In this document: in pieces, positions 16,101-26,595 of the stretch
Position numbering within the stretch: position 1 is the stretch's first letter
Layout: the number at the start of each line of letters is the position of its first letter
Assembly: GCF_963675165.1 (NCBI RefSeq)
Contig: NC_087378.1
Span: forward strand, 1,015,001 to 1,079,000
DNA length: 64,000 nt
Source: Halichondria panicea
Lineage: Eukaryota; Porifera; Demospongiae; Suberitida; Halichondriidae
Reading direction: 5' to 3'
Program-made: the position numbers and the translations under genes
Notes under the pieces: generated by a model
The model's database searches: none
The model's input: the letters and a program-made list of their open reading frames with translations, nothing else
Told to the model about the DNA's origin: nothing

Positions 16101-19100
16101 CTTTAAACAAGCTGACCGAGTTAAAAAATGTCTACAGTGGCGTAGGAAGGGGGGGGGCTCCAGGGGCTGGAGCCCCCCCCATCTTTCTTAGAGATGACTT
16201 ATCCAAGCTGCACTATGTCAATAGCCTTACCCTTTTTCCATTCAAAAAACTAGAACCCCCCCCCCCCCCCAATTGAGAAATTGCTTCCTACACCATTGGT
16301 CTATAACGTACCTCTTGAACACAACGACTACTCTAAATCGAGGCAGTATTCTAATGCTTAGGAGGGGAAGTAAATACATAATGTCCACTGACACTTGAAA
16401 GGAAGATTTATTGCAAGTTGCACATTTATAGGCATGCCATAGACTTCACACAGCTACATATGTATAAGCAAGAGCTCACAATCTTAGCGACCTTAAAGGA
16501 TGTATGCTAAGTACCGCTAATCGTTAATAACTGGTTTTCAACAAGCGAGAACAAGTGAGAATCACTGTTTGCAGGGAAAAATGGGTCCAGTTCATCTATA
16601 AAATAGATAAAAATTAAAGGTCATCTGCATACTTCCTGAGGAATGCGAGCAATAAGTGGGTGATTCGATCGCTGCCTGGTACATTAAACACTGAAATTCA
16701 TATTAAGGTCAGGTGATTATTTCGGGCACCTACCTGCATGATGTGAGTGGGTGGAAGGATGAAAACACACGCACAGTTACAGCTGTGACCTACAGCGATT
16801 GTTGCAACTACTCTAAGAGTTCTGTGGACTATTAGACTAGACTGTGTATATATGGAGCATCCATCCCACACACTCTCTCGTGTAACTAGGGGGGCACATG
16901 ATCCTTATGGATCAGGTGGGAGCTACACACACTGAAAATTAACTTCTCTCTCTCTCATTCTCTCTCTCTCACATCTCTCTCTCTCACACACACACAAGTC
17001 CATTTATTGTGGCTGCCCTAAATGGATGGGTGGTTGGAACAGAGACCTACGTATGTCAGTCTACCAGGCACTCTCATAAGAGAATACATGAATAATGAAT
17101 AGCAGGCCTACAATCAATGCCATACAGGTCATGATTAGCCTTTGGATTCATAGACAGACCTAGTGGCTATATTTGTTGTACAAAAACATAGATCGAGTAC
17201 ACAAAGCTCATCTACTCCACTGTGGAATGCAAAACATGTAATTTGTGGTTAGGTTAAGGGCCTATGAATATCATTAACCACACCCAGGGAGACACGACAA
17301 ACAATGACCAATAAACAGCAAGTCCCGGGTAGTCCCCGGGGTGCACAAACAACCTACACTGGAGCACTAGTCATAGCAAGCCCACTAGGTAGCACACAAG
17401 TCCCGGGTAGTCCCCGGGGTGCACAAACAACCTACACTGGAGCACTAGTCATAGCAAGCCCCAGCCAGCCAGGCTCAGTGTAAAGGTAACACCCCTACTA
17501 CTTTAGAAAGTAAGGTGGAAATCAAAGGTTAAATAATAGCAGCTTCAGACAGTAATTATACATTATGAGCCTATCATGCAAACAAAGGAAGTACACGTAT
17601 CCTGAGGTTTCTAATTATCCATACTCAAATTCAATTTACAATACACGATACCGGTAATAAACTTTTACTACATGTAGTCTTCTAGTGAAACCCTCTCAAA
17701 TATGTAGTTTCAATGAAATGCAACAGACATCCATCCGTACTAGGACAGTACACTGAGCCTTGTGGCAACACATTCCCTGCATATTTCCCATGTGCTAGAA
17801 ATCAACTGTGGTGTTTGGCAGCTTATGCTCAGAAGGGATCTCTTTTAACCATCCTATAGCTCCAATTTCTCAAGTAAATTACAGCCGCCTTTGATGTACT
17901 AATCTCACAGAACTTGTGCGGAGGTATGAAATTACAAAACAAGACTAACCAAGCCGACAAAGTGGTCCTCATGCCTGAGTAGCTAATCGCACACTTTCAA
18001 CACTACAAATAGCACCGTTAGTCCCCCTAGCAACAATATTCATAACATCAGTAGTTTACAATACAATCTTGTACTTCTAATAAAACACCGTATGGCAATA
18101 CCACTCGAACCAGTCATACACATCGTACATGTAGATAACTGTAATTACAGGGGCACCCCCCCCCTCTGTACTCAATTACAGGAACATCTTTCCCTCTGTA
18201 CCTGGTGCGCTAATTACAGGGGCACCCTCCCTCTGTACCTGGTGCGCTAATGACAGGGGCACACTCCCTTCCTAGATCCTCTGTACCTCTGTACCTGGTG
18301 TGCTAATTACAGGGGCACCCTCCCTCTGTACCTCTGAATGTGGTATGCTTAGTGACTGGTTTCCCCTGCTCATCGATCATCCTCTCAGCATTGCCGTGAT
18401 CTGAAGTTACGAGCATCACAAAGCCAGCCTCCTCACAAGCCACCTGGATATCACCAATAGCCTTGTCTGTACAGGAGAGAGAATGATGACAGATTGTAAT
18501 AGCCTTTCTACATGTCCTGGGTCCAGGAAATAAGAAATCTGTCAAATGCACTAATGTGACATCCTTAACCCTTACACATGGCCTTTACATGTGGCAAGCA
18601 AAGGTAAATTGATATTAAGCCGAGTGGGTGATAGATTAAGTACATTAGTATTAGCGTACACACAGCTGCATGCAAGACCATTGAGCTCAGCACTTCTTAG
18701 AGGATATACCCTCAGGGAAAACTGCTCAGGTGTATAGCGTAGTGTCATCATTGCTCAACAAGACCATGGAATGGTCAGTACATGGGAGGAAGTCTTTGGT
18801 TTCAACCAAGGGAAGAGCATCCATTCATGTGAAAGGAAAACTAGCATAAACAGTGTAATTACACTATGATACAATGTCAACACACACTGGGGAAGCTACC
18901 GCCACTGTAACAGTATAGACTTTCAGTTGTGAACCAGAAGACGTACATTACATACCTGTAGCAGAACAGGCGACCATTGCAGCCTCGTACACTCCAGTGT
19001 GACCCACCATGTCAGGGGGAGCAAAGTTACACATCACAAACGGGTACTTGTCACTCTTTATAGCCTTCACCATCTGGAATTAAAACGAGTTAATGGTCAG

Positions 19101-22100
19101 TGTATTCATCATCGAAGTAAAATGTGTATAATAATCCTTATAATATAACCTCCTACAAGCAACCACACATGTAACTAGAAGGCTGTGCAAACACATAGAG
19201 CTCAGCACTTCTTAGAGGATATGCCCTCATGGCAGACAGCTCAGGTGTAGTGTAGTGTCATCATCACTCACATGGGACACACATTATATCATGAATAGTA
19301 AGTAGTCTAGTCGTAAGAGATGATGTAGTTGCAACAGTAAGAGATGATGTAGTTGCTGTTGCTACACAAAACATAATTACTTTATAATTATAGTCATGTC
19401 ATACCAATTAAATAATCAATTAGGTGTGCAAAAGGCAGCTCTTCTCCTCATGTTCAGGTACAAATGATACAAGCTCAACCTTTAATGTTTGTAGTAAACA
19501 GTGATGAAATGGAAGTACTTTCTAAATCCCCTCCCCCTCACACCATAACCACACACACAGAGGGCATAATTCCCCATATGAGAAAAGGATGTATAGTATG
19601 AAAGAAAGTTCGTACCTGATGACAAAAAGGAAGTTATCAACAGTGCTTCATTACAGGGTTGTTTTGCCCATAGCTACCTCAAACCATATCCCTCACTAGG
19701 TTCAGCTCTAAAGCTTTGTTGGTAAACAACGGGCATTCCTAGCAATGAGAGCACCTTAGAACATGGTGACATTTGATACCAATTACCCAGCACCCCCATA
19801 ACTGCCCTAAACCCAGACAACTGCCACAACTCGCTACGGTATCCCACATACCAATACACCCACTAAATGCAGGTATTCAACATCAAATAGAGGCAAATTA
19901 CCATATTAGTCAAATTATTGCATCGAGACAGTGGGTGATGCATTTTACATACGTATACTAATCGACATTCTGTAACCGACAGTTCCATTAGTGGTGATGT
20001 AATGTGGTGAAATGTGTGTTTTTACGTCACACACTAGCTACCAAAAATGCTCTCACAAACTCGTCACTAGAGTATTTGTTAGGTACCTTTATTAAGACAT
20101 TCACCAACTGTACACATGTGCGCACTGTTGCTACGTCACCCATTGAAACTAACCATACTCCTATACTACTAGCTACCATATTGTTATGAACACAATTCAC
20201 CCCCACTATAATCTCGATGCATATTATGGATGTTGCTTAACACTACATGTACATACCGCATGGTTTATTTGACTACTACATACCGTACTACTAGAATATT
20301 TTGCACGTGAAAAACTTTTGCGAATGAGCCAAATCAGCAGAAAAGTTGACCCTTTTTCGATCTAACAATTGCTACCTGGCAAGGATCGTGTGCATTTACT
20401 AGTAGTTTTGCGATTTTATTGTTGCGAATTGATCAACCCTCGCAAAGTTCGCATATGTTTGATGCTCGCAAAATATTCTAGCAATACGGTACTGAATATC
20501 CCCCTTTACTTACTTCCCTGGCCACTCCCTCAGCGTTCATCTCTGGCTGGAGGTCGTAAGTGGGCACCTTGGGTGAGGGGACCATGAGCCTCTCCTCCTG
20601 ACTAAAGGCCTCCTCACGACCACCATTGAAGAAGAACGTCACATGAGCATACTTCTCAGTCTCTGTGCACACGGTATAAAACATGAACATGAGGCTGTGG
20701 GTATGGCCAGTGGGTAAAGATCACAACACTAGAAAACCTAAAACGGAGCTCAGAGTAAATGAAGTGGAGTGATTTCCTTCCCTAGGCTAAACTAATAAAC
20801 TAGGCCTTCAAATATTACTTGTTAGTACCTGCACAGTGAAACTGTGGTACTCCTTTCTTAGCCAGCCACTCTGCTAGTGTGTTGGTGGGGATCTCGGGAG
20901 GGAACAAAGTGACAAACGGGAATTCTTTCTTGTACTCTGTCATGGTGTAGATCTTCAAGCCACTCGGGATTACAGCTGTGTCAAACTGAGGCTTCAGTCC
21001 AAAAGCCTCCACTATTTGTCGCATACGGTCAGACCGGAAATCAATAAAGATCAACGTGTCGTTGTCTGAAATAAAGGCCATTATAACAATACGTCTTGAC
21101 TACAATATTGTGCGTACCTCTGATGAGTCCTTCCTTGTTGAGAATGATTGGCTTCATGAATTCATCCGTCTGTCTCTCACTTCCCTCCTTGGCATAGAGC
21201 TCTTCCATTACCTACACAGGCACACACACAGTGCAGTACTGACATGCTGTGGAGGCACACACACAGTGCAGTACTGACATGCTGTAGAGGCACACACACA
21301 GTGCAGTACTGACATGCTGTAGAGGCACACACACAGTGCAGTACTGACATGCTGTGGAGGCACACACACAGTGCAGTACTGACATGCTGTAGAGGCACAC
21401 ACACAGTGCAGTACTGACATGCTGTGGAGGCACACACACAGTGCAGTACTGACATGCTGTGGAGGCACACACACAGTGCAGTACTGACATGCTGTAGAGG
21501 CACACACACAGTGCAGTACTGACATGCTGTGGAGGCACACACACAGTGCAGTACTGACATGCTGTAGAGGCACACACACAGTGCAGTACTGACATGCTGT
21601 GGAGGCACACACACAGTGCAGTACTGACATGCTGTAGAGGCACACACACAGTGCAGTACTGACATGCTGTGGAGGCACACACACAGTGCAGTACTGACAT
21701 GCTGTAGAGGCACACACACAGTGCAGTACTGACATGCTGTGGAGGCACACACACAGTGCAGTACTGACATGCTGTAGAGGCACACACACAGTGCAGTACT
21801 GACATGCTGTGGAGGCACACACACAGTGCAGTACTGACATGCTGTAGAGGCACACACACAGTGCAGTACTGACATGCTGTAGAGGCACACACACAGTGCA
21901 GTACTGACACGCTGTGGAGTTACCTAGACACAAGCATACACATGGTGATTTACTGACAAGCTTTTTTAGGAATTACCTATACAGGCACACACACAGTGCA
22001 TTACTGACTTGCTACAGAGTAGACTCTATATGTTATAGTCAAAAAGCTTGACATTCAGCTATATTTCAGAGAGCCATTGTGTGTACTCACTGTAATGAGC

Positions 22101-23603
22101 TGGTCAGTAGACACATCCTTCCCGATACCCTGTGTCATTCCCTCAAATGCAAGCTTGGTCCTCTCGTACCTCTTGTCCCTGTCCATGGCGTAGTATCGTC
22201 CAGCCAGAGTGGCCAGGGAGCCGTACTGTAGGGTGGACATGTAGTCCAGCACCTGTCTCACATATGTCACTGCGGAAACAATCAGTTAGTCCTAATCAAA
22301 TTCAGGAAATGGATGGAATTTAAAGACGGTTTTGATCTACTTTAATCGTGTCCATAGAGCTCCTAAACAGCCATCGAATTCCTTTGAAACAGACAATCCA
22401 AAATAAGGTTATGGGCTCCCAAAATGATGTATTTATAATGTATAATCTATGAGTCAAAACAGCAAGGCATTAAATACAAGTTAAAGACTATAGGCATTAG
22501 GCATAATATATAGCCCACCTCCACTGGTTGGACCTGTGTCCCTCCCGTCAGCAAAGAAATGCACAAACGACTGTGGCACTCCAGCTGTCTTGGCAGCTTT
22601 GAGCAGAGCCTCCAGGTGAGTGATGTGACTGTGGACCCCTCCATCGCTAACCAGGCCTAGGAAGTGAAGCCGACCACCATTGCTCTTTGCAGACGTGAAT
22701 GCTTCCACCAGATGAGGACGATCTTGTAGAGTGTTCTCTGTGATAGCTCGATTGATGGCCACTATATCCTGAGTAAGAGTAAAGAAGTTAACGTCGACCT
22801 AAATGAAGCATCTTTGAACAACCAAAACTTTTGTTCTGTTGGTCCAATCACTAAAGCTTACAATGAGCTCGTTCTTTTTGGCCTGTTTCCGAAAATGAGA
22901 AATTATCCTGTTTTGACATTTGAGGCGTACCGCCTGAAAAAGCTTCTTCTAAGCTTTCAAAATTGGACCATTAGATACAGAGCCGACTCTAGGACTCTAA
23001 AAATGCTGGGGATCTAATACATGGCAGCACGTGCACACTGTAGCAATCACAGAACGTTATTGACTGCAATGGCCGATGAGCTCAGTACTTCTTAGAGGAT
23101 AAACCCTCATGGAAAACTGCTCAGGTGTTAGTGTAGTGTCATCATCGCTCACATTGCTTTGTACACAAAAACAAAAATCAGGCAGAACTTTTCTACTGGC
23201 ATTTTTCATTCATGAATTTGGGGTTTATGATAAAAAATAAAAAGTGTGCATGCAGAGCTTCTGAATAACACTACTCCTCCCCCCCGTACGTACGTACCTG
23301 ATACACAACCCTCCCAGTCCCTATGGTGAAGTGGCCGACCTCACTGTTCCCCATGAGCCCCTCAGGCAAACCCACGGCCAGACCACTAGCATCGACTGTC
23401 AGGTACTGCTCCTTCACGTTAGTGAGTGTATCCATGACTGGGGTGGCCGCATTCTTGATAGCATTACCTGGGCACAAAGAAAAATGAGTCGTGCTTAAAT
23501 TTATATTGGAATTCATCATTTTAATATTTGCAATTTTTAACACACCTTTGGTTTCTTCCGAGATTCCCCAGCCGTCAATCACAATCAGGCACACTTTAGA
23601 CAT
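12941..23603 (-). CDS. 2,3-bisphosphoglycerate-independent phosphoglycerate mutase
   Basis: Converts 3-phosphoglycerate to 2-phosphoglycerate in glycolysis and gluconeogenesis through a phosphoserine, using two Mn ions. Exons in transcript order: 23546-23603, 23298-23467, 22519-22768, 22091-22269, 21118-21211, 20829-21065, 20514-20662, 18956-19073, 18332-18466 and 12941-13092. Phases agree and give 513 aa, the usual iPGM size. Key motifs are the metal-binding N-terminal DGWG, GNSEVGH with the phosphorylated Ser, NFRSDR-like [30 protein letters not shown], the metal ligands in TSDHGNAE, and the C-terminal [11 protein letters not shown]. The last intron is 5.2 kb and repeat-rich. Introns carry three sense-strand snoRNA candidates. 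Vertebrates use the unrelated cofactor-dependent enzyme; iPGM occurs in sponges, nematodes, plants and bacteria. The gene starts about 135 bp or less from the divergent PAAT-like gene. Confidence 0.96.
13094..13190. repeat. (TG)n microsatellite
   Basis: A long GT run with a few GCGT variants directly abuts the acceptor of the last iPGM exon. In the transcript it is a CA-rich tract immediately before the AG. Confidence 0.92.
13682..13705. repeat. 24-bp perfect palindrome
   Basis: CTCTAGCGTACG and its reverse complement are joined without a spacer in the last iPGM intron. It could form a cruciform or serve as a dimeric binding site; its function is unknown. Confidence 0.85.
13856..14870 (-). 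pseudogene. Possible nested gene or gene remnant in the iPGM intron
   Basis: Three minus-strand blocks can be joined with splice-like borders. The 5' block covers roughly 14490-14870, the second is 14286-14368 (acceptor TCCAG then ATGAAGG), and the last is 13856-14240, ending in a stop at 13856. The last two blocks keep phase across the junction, and the last is a 130-codon open stretch. The first block is interrupted by an in-frame TGA at about 14606, after which it stays open to a good donor (CAG then GTACGA). I do not recognise the product. Either a small intron or frame error explains the stop, or this is a decayed gene. It lies in the same orientation as iPGM, inside its 5.2-kb intron. 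Coding status is uncertain. Confidence 0.3.
15285..15467. repeat. 37-bp minisatellite, about five copies
   Basis: Units of the type CTACCATTAGACAGCCAATA followed by ATGAACAGGGTGCATCT. Alternating variants read CCATTAGACAG and CCGTTAGACAT; the last copy is diverged. Confidence 0.88.
16138..16295. mobile_element. Short TIR element (MITE-like), GC-rich core
   Basis: The left end TGGCGTAGGAAG (16138-16149) matches the reverse complement of the right end CTTCCTACACCA (16284-16295) with one mismatch. The core contains G- and C-runs and an internal hairpin (GGGGCTCC ... GGAGCCCC). There is no ORF. Confidence 0.65.
17321..17462. repeat. Direct tandem duplication, 78-bp period
   Basis: The segment starting AGTCCCGGGTAGTCCCCGGG occurs at 17321 and again at 17399. 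About 64 bp are identical and are followed by different sequence. Confidence 0.88.
18150..18331. repeat. Diverged tandem repeat next to the iPGM exon 9 donor
   Basis: About four or five copies of a unit containing AATTACAGGGGCACCCTCCC followed by TCTGTACCTGGTGCGCT. The last copy runs into the real exon-intron junction at 18331/18332. On the coding strand each unit carries a GGTACAGAGGG donor-like string. Confidence 0.75.
18683..18759 (-). ncRNA. Candidate box C/D snoRNA, copy 1 (iPGM intron)
   Basis: Read on the minus strand (the sense of iPGM), it has box C ATGATGA near the 5' end, CTGA (D') inside CACCTGAGC, a C'-like region around CCTGAGG, and box D CTGA in GTGCTGAGCTC. The terminal GAGC and GCTC can pair as the usual short stem. 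The guide upstream of box D, TCCTCTAAGAAGT, is complementary to the conserved 18S rRNA string ACUUCUUAGAGG. It lies inside an intron, as metazoan snoRNAs usually do. The +5 rule predicts 2'-O-methylation of the second U of ACUU. Confidence 0.75.
19198..19272 (-). ncRNA. Candidate box C/D snoRNA, copy 2 (iPGM intron)
   Basis: A paralogue of the candidate at 18683, in the next upstream iPGM intron and in the same sense. Boxes are C ATGATGA, D' CTGA in CACCTGAGC, C' CATGAGG and D CTGA in GTGCTGAGCTC. The guide ATCCTCTAAGAAGTG before box D is unchanged, while the internal segment differs (CTGTCTGCC in place of CAGTTTTCC). Confidence 0.75.
19365..20280. other. Intron sequence without recognised features
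   Basis: Part of iPGM intron 7 between snoRNA copy 2 and the MITE at 20281. AT-rich, with only short spurious ORFs. A short GAGATGATGTAGTTG duplication lies just upstream, near 19320-19360. Confidence 0.45.
20281..20491. mobile_element. TIR element (MITE), TACCGTA termini
   Basis: The left end TACCGTACTACTAGAATATT and the right end (reverse complement TACCGTATTGCTAGAATATT) form terminal inverted repeats of about 26 bp with few mismatches. The element is 211 bp with no ORF, and sits 22 bp from the donor of iPGM exon 7. It shares the TACCGT terminus with the element at 48541. Confidence 0.85.
21212..21920. repeat. 35-bp minisatellite, about 20 copies
   Basis: The unit contains GTGCAGTACTGACATGCTGT followed by a G or A variant and AGGCACACACACA. 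In order, the variant base reads about G A A G A G G A G A G A G A G A G A A G, so most of the array is a 70-bp dimer repeat. It starts exactly at the acceptor of iPGM exon 5 (exon edge 21211). A lone diverged copy sits at about 21970-22015. Because 35 is not a multiple of 3 and the unit lacks stops, three minus-strand frames stay open; these are not genes. Confidence 0.95.
23078..23153 (-). ncRNA. Candidate box C/D snoRNA, copy 3 (iPGM intron)
   Basis: Third paralogue, in iPGM intron 2 and in the sense orientation. Box C is GATGATGA, D' CTGA in CACCTGAGC, C' CATGAGG and box D CTGA in GTACTGAGCTC. The guide ATCCTCTAAGAAGTA keeps the same 18S complementarity. The terminal GAGC/GCTC stem is kept. 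Confidence 0.75.
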
Positions 23604-23737
23604 CTTCAGTAGTTGCTGCAGTGATGAGAGAAAGATGAGCTCCAGAGATCTTGAGACACATGCAGTACAGCGTACTTACTTGTGCCAGGTGACCTTTAAT
23701 ATCTCCAAATGCAGCACATCCACCCACATGGTCAGTG
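23604..23737. promoter_or_regulatory. Shared divergent promoter of iPGM and the PAAT-like gene
   Basis: At most 134 bp separate the iPGM start codon (23603, minus) from the first usable ATG of the PAAT-like CDS (23738, plus). An ATG at 23635 could extend the latter gene upstream through a 44-nt intron. No TATA box is evident. A shared core promoter is inferred from spacing only. Confidence 0.5.
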
Positions 23738-25061
23738 ATGGAGATAAGATCTCAAGTTGCCCTCAGCTCCTCTTGGGGAATATCTGGAGACCTTCAGAAT
23801 GTCCTATTCATCAGAAACAGGTATCCCATACATCATGCATCAGTATGGGTAGTCGATTAATGCAGTTCCTTGTAGATCAATCTGTCAGGCTGGTCTACAT
23901 AATTATATACATGTACACGTACCATGTGTACATACATATATAGACAATGTACTGATAAAATTATATATCGTACACCTAGCCACACTCCCCCCTGACACAG
24001 TACGACTGGTGTACCCCTGGATGAGCCACTATCATCTGAGAGATCACCTGCTACACCTCTAACGCTAGATCGCCCTGACGGCGATGAGCTTTGCTACCTC
24101 AACGTTGACCTAACTGGCCTGAGGGGCTACTTGCCTTCAGGGCTCGAGCTCCTCAGTGAGTCCAGGACCATCGAGGTGTACGACAAACAGAGAGACGAGT
24201 ATCTGGATACTGTCAGGGGAGTCATGGTCAAGACACGGGATGGGTAAGTGTATACATACGCATGTGGTGTTAGGCAAAGAAATAACAAATAATTATGTAT
24301 ATTCTGCTTCCTACAGATGCAAGCTGTATTCTTGTGTGTTTGATCTCTCCAGTGATAACATCTTCAACAATATATCGGTCAAAGTAAGTACCCTCCCCCC
24401 CTACACACACAGGACTCTGTCTAATGTTTCTAGCCCTGATTTTACTCTCCATTCATTTTCTTCATTGCAGCTACTATCGCTCAAGGGTAAAGAACATGTT
24501 CATCTCCGGAAACTGCTCCTGGATGTCAGTGAAGATCACGGTGGAAGTAGGGAAGAAACAAGCTCCAAATCGTCCTCAGCATATCATCACCAACTGCTCT
24601 CCTCGTTGGCCTCACAGAAGCTCCCACCCTTACTACAAGGTTTGGTCTCCTCCCTACAGTTGGCTTCATCGAGGGACCCAGGCTCTAACGCACCCTCTGA
24701 TCTGATAGGAATGTCCCATGCCCTCAGAGAAGTCCACAGTGTTCTATCACCACCCCCCGTCAACGAGCCTACACCGACCACCCAGACAACTACTGAAGAG
24801 CCTAATATCGAGGAGCCAGCTACTGTTTCTGATGTAACCGCATCTCAACCTTACCAGGATGAACTGTTATCTAAACTCGAAGAGAGACTGAAAACTTACA
24901 TAGACACTAAGTTTGCTGAATTGGAACAGAAAATAGAAACCCGATTGGAGAGTATTTTCACGGACAGAGTTAATGGACCGCCCCCGACTCTACCTCCTCA
25001 TGTAAACAATGAAGAAACTAACTGTTATGGTTTAGTAGAAGATCTAAGTCAGCTAGATTAA
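23738..25061 (+). CDS. ATPase PAAT-like protein (C10orf88 family)
   Basis: Exons 23738-23820, 24001-24243, 24317-24383 and 24471-25061, phases consistent, about 327 aa from the ATG at 23738. The start is uncertain: an upstream exon beginning at 23635 can be spliced in frame. The middle has a compact domain (IEVYDKQRDEYLDTVRG, then CKLYSCVFDL and NISVKLLSLKGKEHVHLRK). It resembles the discoidin-like domain of vertebrate PAAT, a protein described as associating with mitochondrial ABC transporters. A Pro/Thr-rich linker follows, then a C-terminal coiled coil (ELLSKLEERLKTYID). The similarity is recognised from memory of family motifs, so treat the name as provisional. It is convergent with UBTD; a poly(A) signal lies at 25124-25129. 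Confidence 0.6.
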
Positions 25062-25123
25062 TTACACTGTAGTACAGCAGCAATTTTTATTGTCATTATT
25101 ACAAAAACAGAAGTGAAATGTGA

Positions 25124-25129
25124 AATAAA
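25124..25129 (+). terminator. Probable poly(A) signal of the PAAT-like gene
   Basis: AATAAA 63 bp after the stop. The minus-strand counterpart TTTATT at 25086-25091 could serve UBTD, so the two 3' UTRs probably overlap. Confidence 0.5.
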
Positions 25130-25165
25130 ACTGACAATGTACAGGCAGCAAATGAGACTCACGGC

Positions 25166-26343
25166 TTACATAACAACAGCTTGTATAACAAAACCTTTAG
25201 GGATCTCTAAATCCTTGAGAAGTGTCCCATTGTTCAGTACTCTACCAGAATATAACATAGTCAGTTTCCTAGGGTCCACACTCTGATCAGTAGCCAACTG
25301 TCTCTTTAAGTCCTTCACTCTTGCAGTCTCGAGTACAGTTACTTTAGTGTCTTTGGACAGCGTTGACAGTCTCACTTTCACCACCATGGTAAGGCCAGTG
25401 TCCTGGGGGAGTCGTCTTCGTATTTCACCAGAGCCACTGGCTTTCCTAGAGGGGGAAGTGGGAGTGGGCGGTCCCTGTAACAGTTTAGTGGTGCTATCAA
25501 CAATCTCCTCGATATCATCATCATTGTGGTTGGCTGCTGCCATGTTGGTGGGTTTACTAATACAGTACTTTGGTATGACGTAGCGATTTCCAAGTTCATC
25601 GTAACACTCAGTAAGTCGACCTGCAGATAGGTAAAAAAGAGACATCTGCTAATGACATAGCCATGCATCATGCATCATGCAGTACATTGAATCACTTGTT
25701 AAAACCACACTATGAATGCACTGAATAGTATGCAATGATAAAGGCTATTATTAAGGTACAGATGTGCACACAAAAGATCATAGAACCCATATCTTGTATC
25801 ACTAAATGTCATACATTTACACCCAATAATATCTATGGTACATACCCTCTATGCATACACACATTCTGAGGAATTACCAAACCTTGCGCTCTGTACACAG
25901 TAAATTTCCCCAAACTAACCTCTGGGTAGCGATATACTGGCTCCCTGAAGTATCGCCTGAGCCAGCTCATAATCCCCCTCATCAGTGGCCTCGCAAGCCG
26001 CCCTCAAGGCATCCCATATCTCCCGTCGACCCTCATACACCGGAGCCGTCTCCCAGAAGGTGTCCCTCTTGCCTTGAAGGGATCCCTCTGTTAGTGCGAC
26101 CTCAGAGAGCCAGGCCTCCTGTTCTTGTCTCAGGGGCTGATCTTGTCCCAATGCAACTGGAGAGGACAAAATGTGTATTGTATTAAATCTAGTAGCTGTC
26201 TGTGCTTCAACTTCAATAATTATATCATGTTTAATAGCTCAGCAGTTATCAGAGATGATAAGCCACTTACATTGCCCATCTTCATCATCCCCACACATCA
26301 GGAGTGAGTCTGAGTCCCTCCGATTGCCGAGACAGTTTCCCAT
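25166..26343 (-). CDS. UBTD: Ubiquitin domain-containing protein (UBTD1/UBTD2)
   Basis: Three exons: 26271-26343, 25920-26156 and 25166-25620, in phase, 254 aa. The N-terminus MGNCLG is a classic myristoylation/palmitoylation signal. Exon 2 and the start of exon 3 encode the UBTD-type N-terminal domain (KRDTFWETAPVYEGRREIWD, then GDYELAQAILQGAS and CYDELGNRY). The C-terminus is a ubiquitin-like fold (VKVRLSTLSKDTKVTVLET ... VDPRKLTMLYSGRVL ... LEIPKGFVIQAVV). The family binds E2 enzymes of the UBE2D class and acts in ubiquitin signalling in the cytoplasm. A Pro/Ser linker separates the domains. Upstream on the same strand is DNAJC19. Confidence 0.95.
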
Positions 26344-26595
26344 AGCTCTCGCTTTTCTTAATTCTGTATTACAGTCGATCGACCGACCTCTGTAAACAAA
26401 TCTGCCTCGATCATACACTTCCACCTCGGAGTCAGACGCAATTCCTCGATTACAGGCCGCATGAGGACATTATTTTTCAGTGTCATTTTTTATTTTTATA
26501 TATCAGGAGCACATGAGGAGATCATAAACAAAGGAAAATAAATGTACATGATATGCACGACATAAATAACAAAATAAATATTCAGACATGTAGAT

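Larger units (their letters stand above)
14880..18150. other. Non-coding, repeat-rich part of the last iPGM intron
   Basis: About 3.3 kb without a convincing ORF. It contains a 37-bp minisatellite (15285-15467), a short C/G-rich inverted-repeat element (16138-16295), a CT/CA-rich stretch (16945-17000) and a 78-bp direct duplication (17321-17462). Confidence 0.5.

Noticed and set aside
21212-21920. CRISPR-like regular repeat spacing
   Set aside because: The units are contiguous with no unique spacers, and the genome is eukaryotic; it is a minisatellite.
21177-21933. Three long overlapping minus-strand ORFs with Cys-rich 35-residue repeats
   Set aside because: They are the three frames of the 35-bp minisatellite in an iPGM intron; no codon logic, no splice context, and open only because the unit lacks stops.
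22814-23017. 67-codon plus-strand ORF in an iPGM intron
   Set aside because: No family match, no splice context; likely chance.
24156-24470. Start of a 301-codon open frame before the PAAT exon 4
   Set aside because: The first third runs through introns in the wrong frame; only the part from 24471 is exon.
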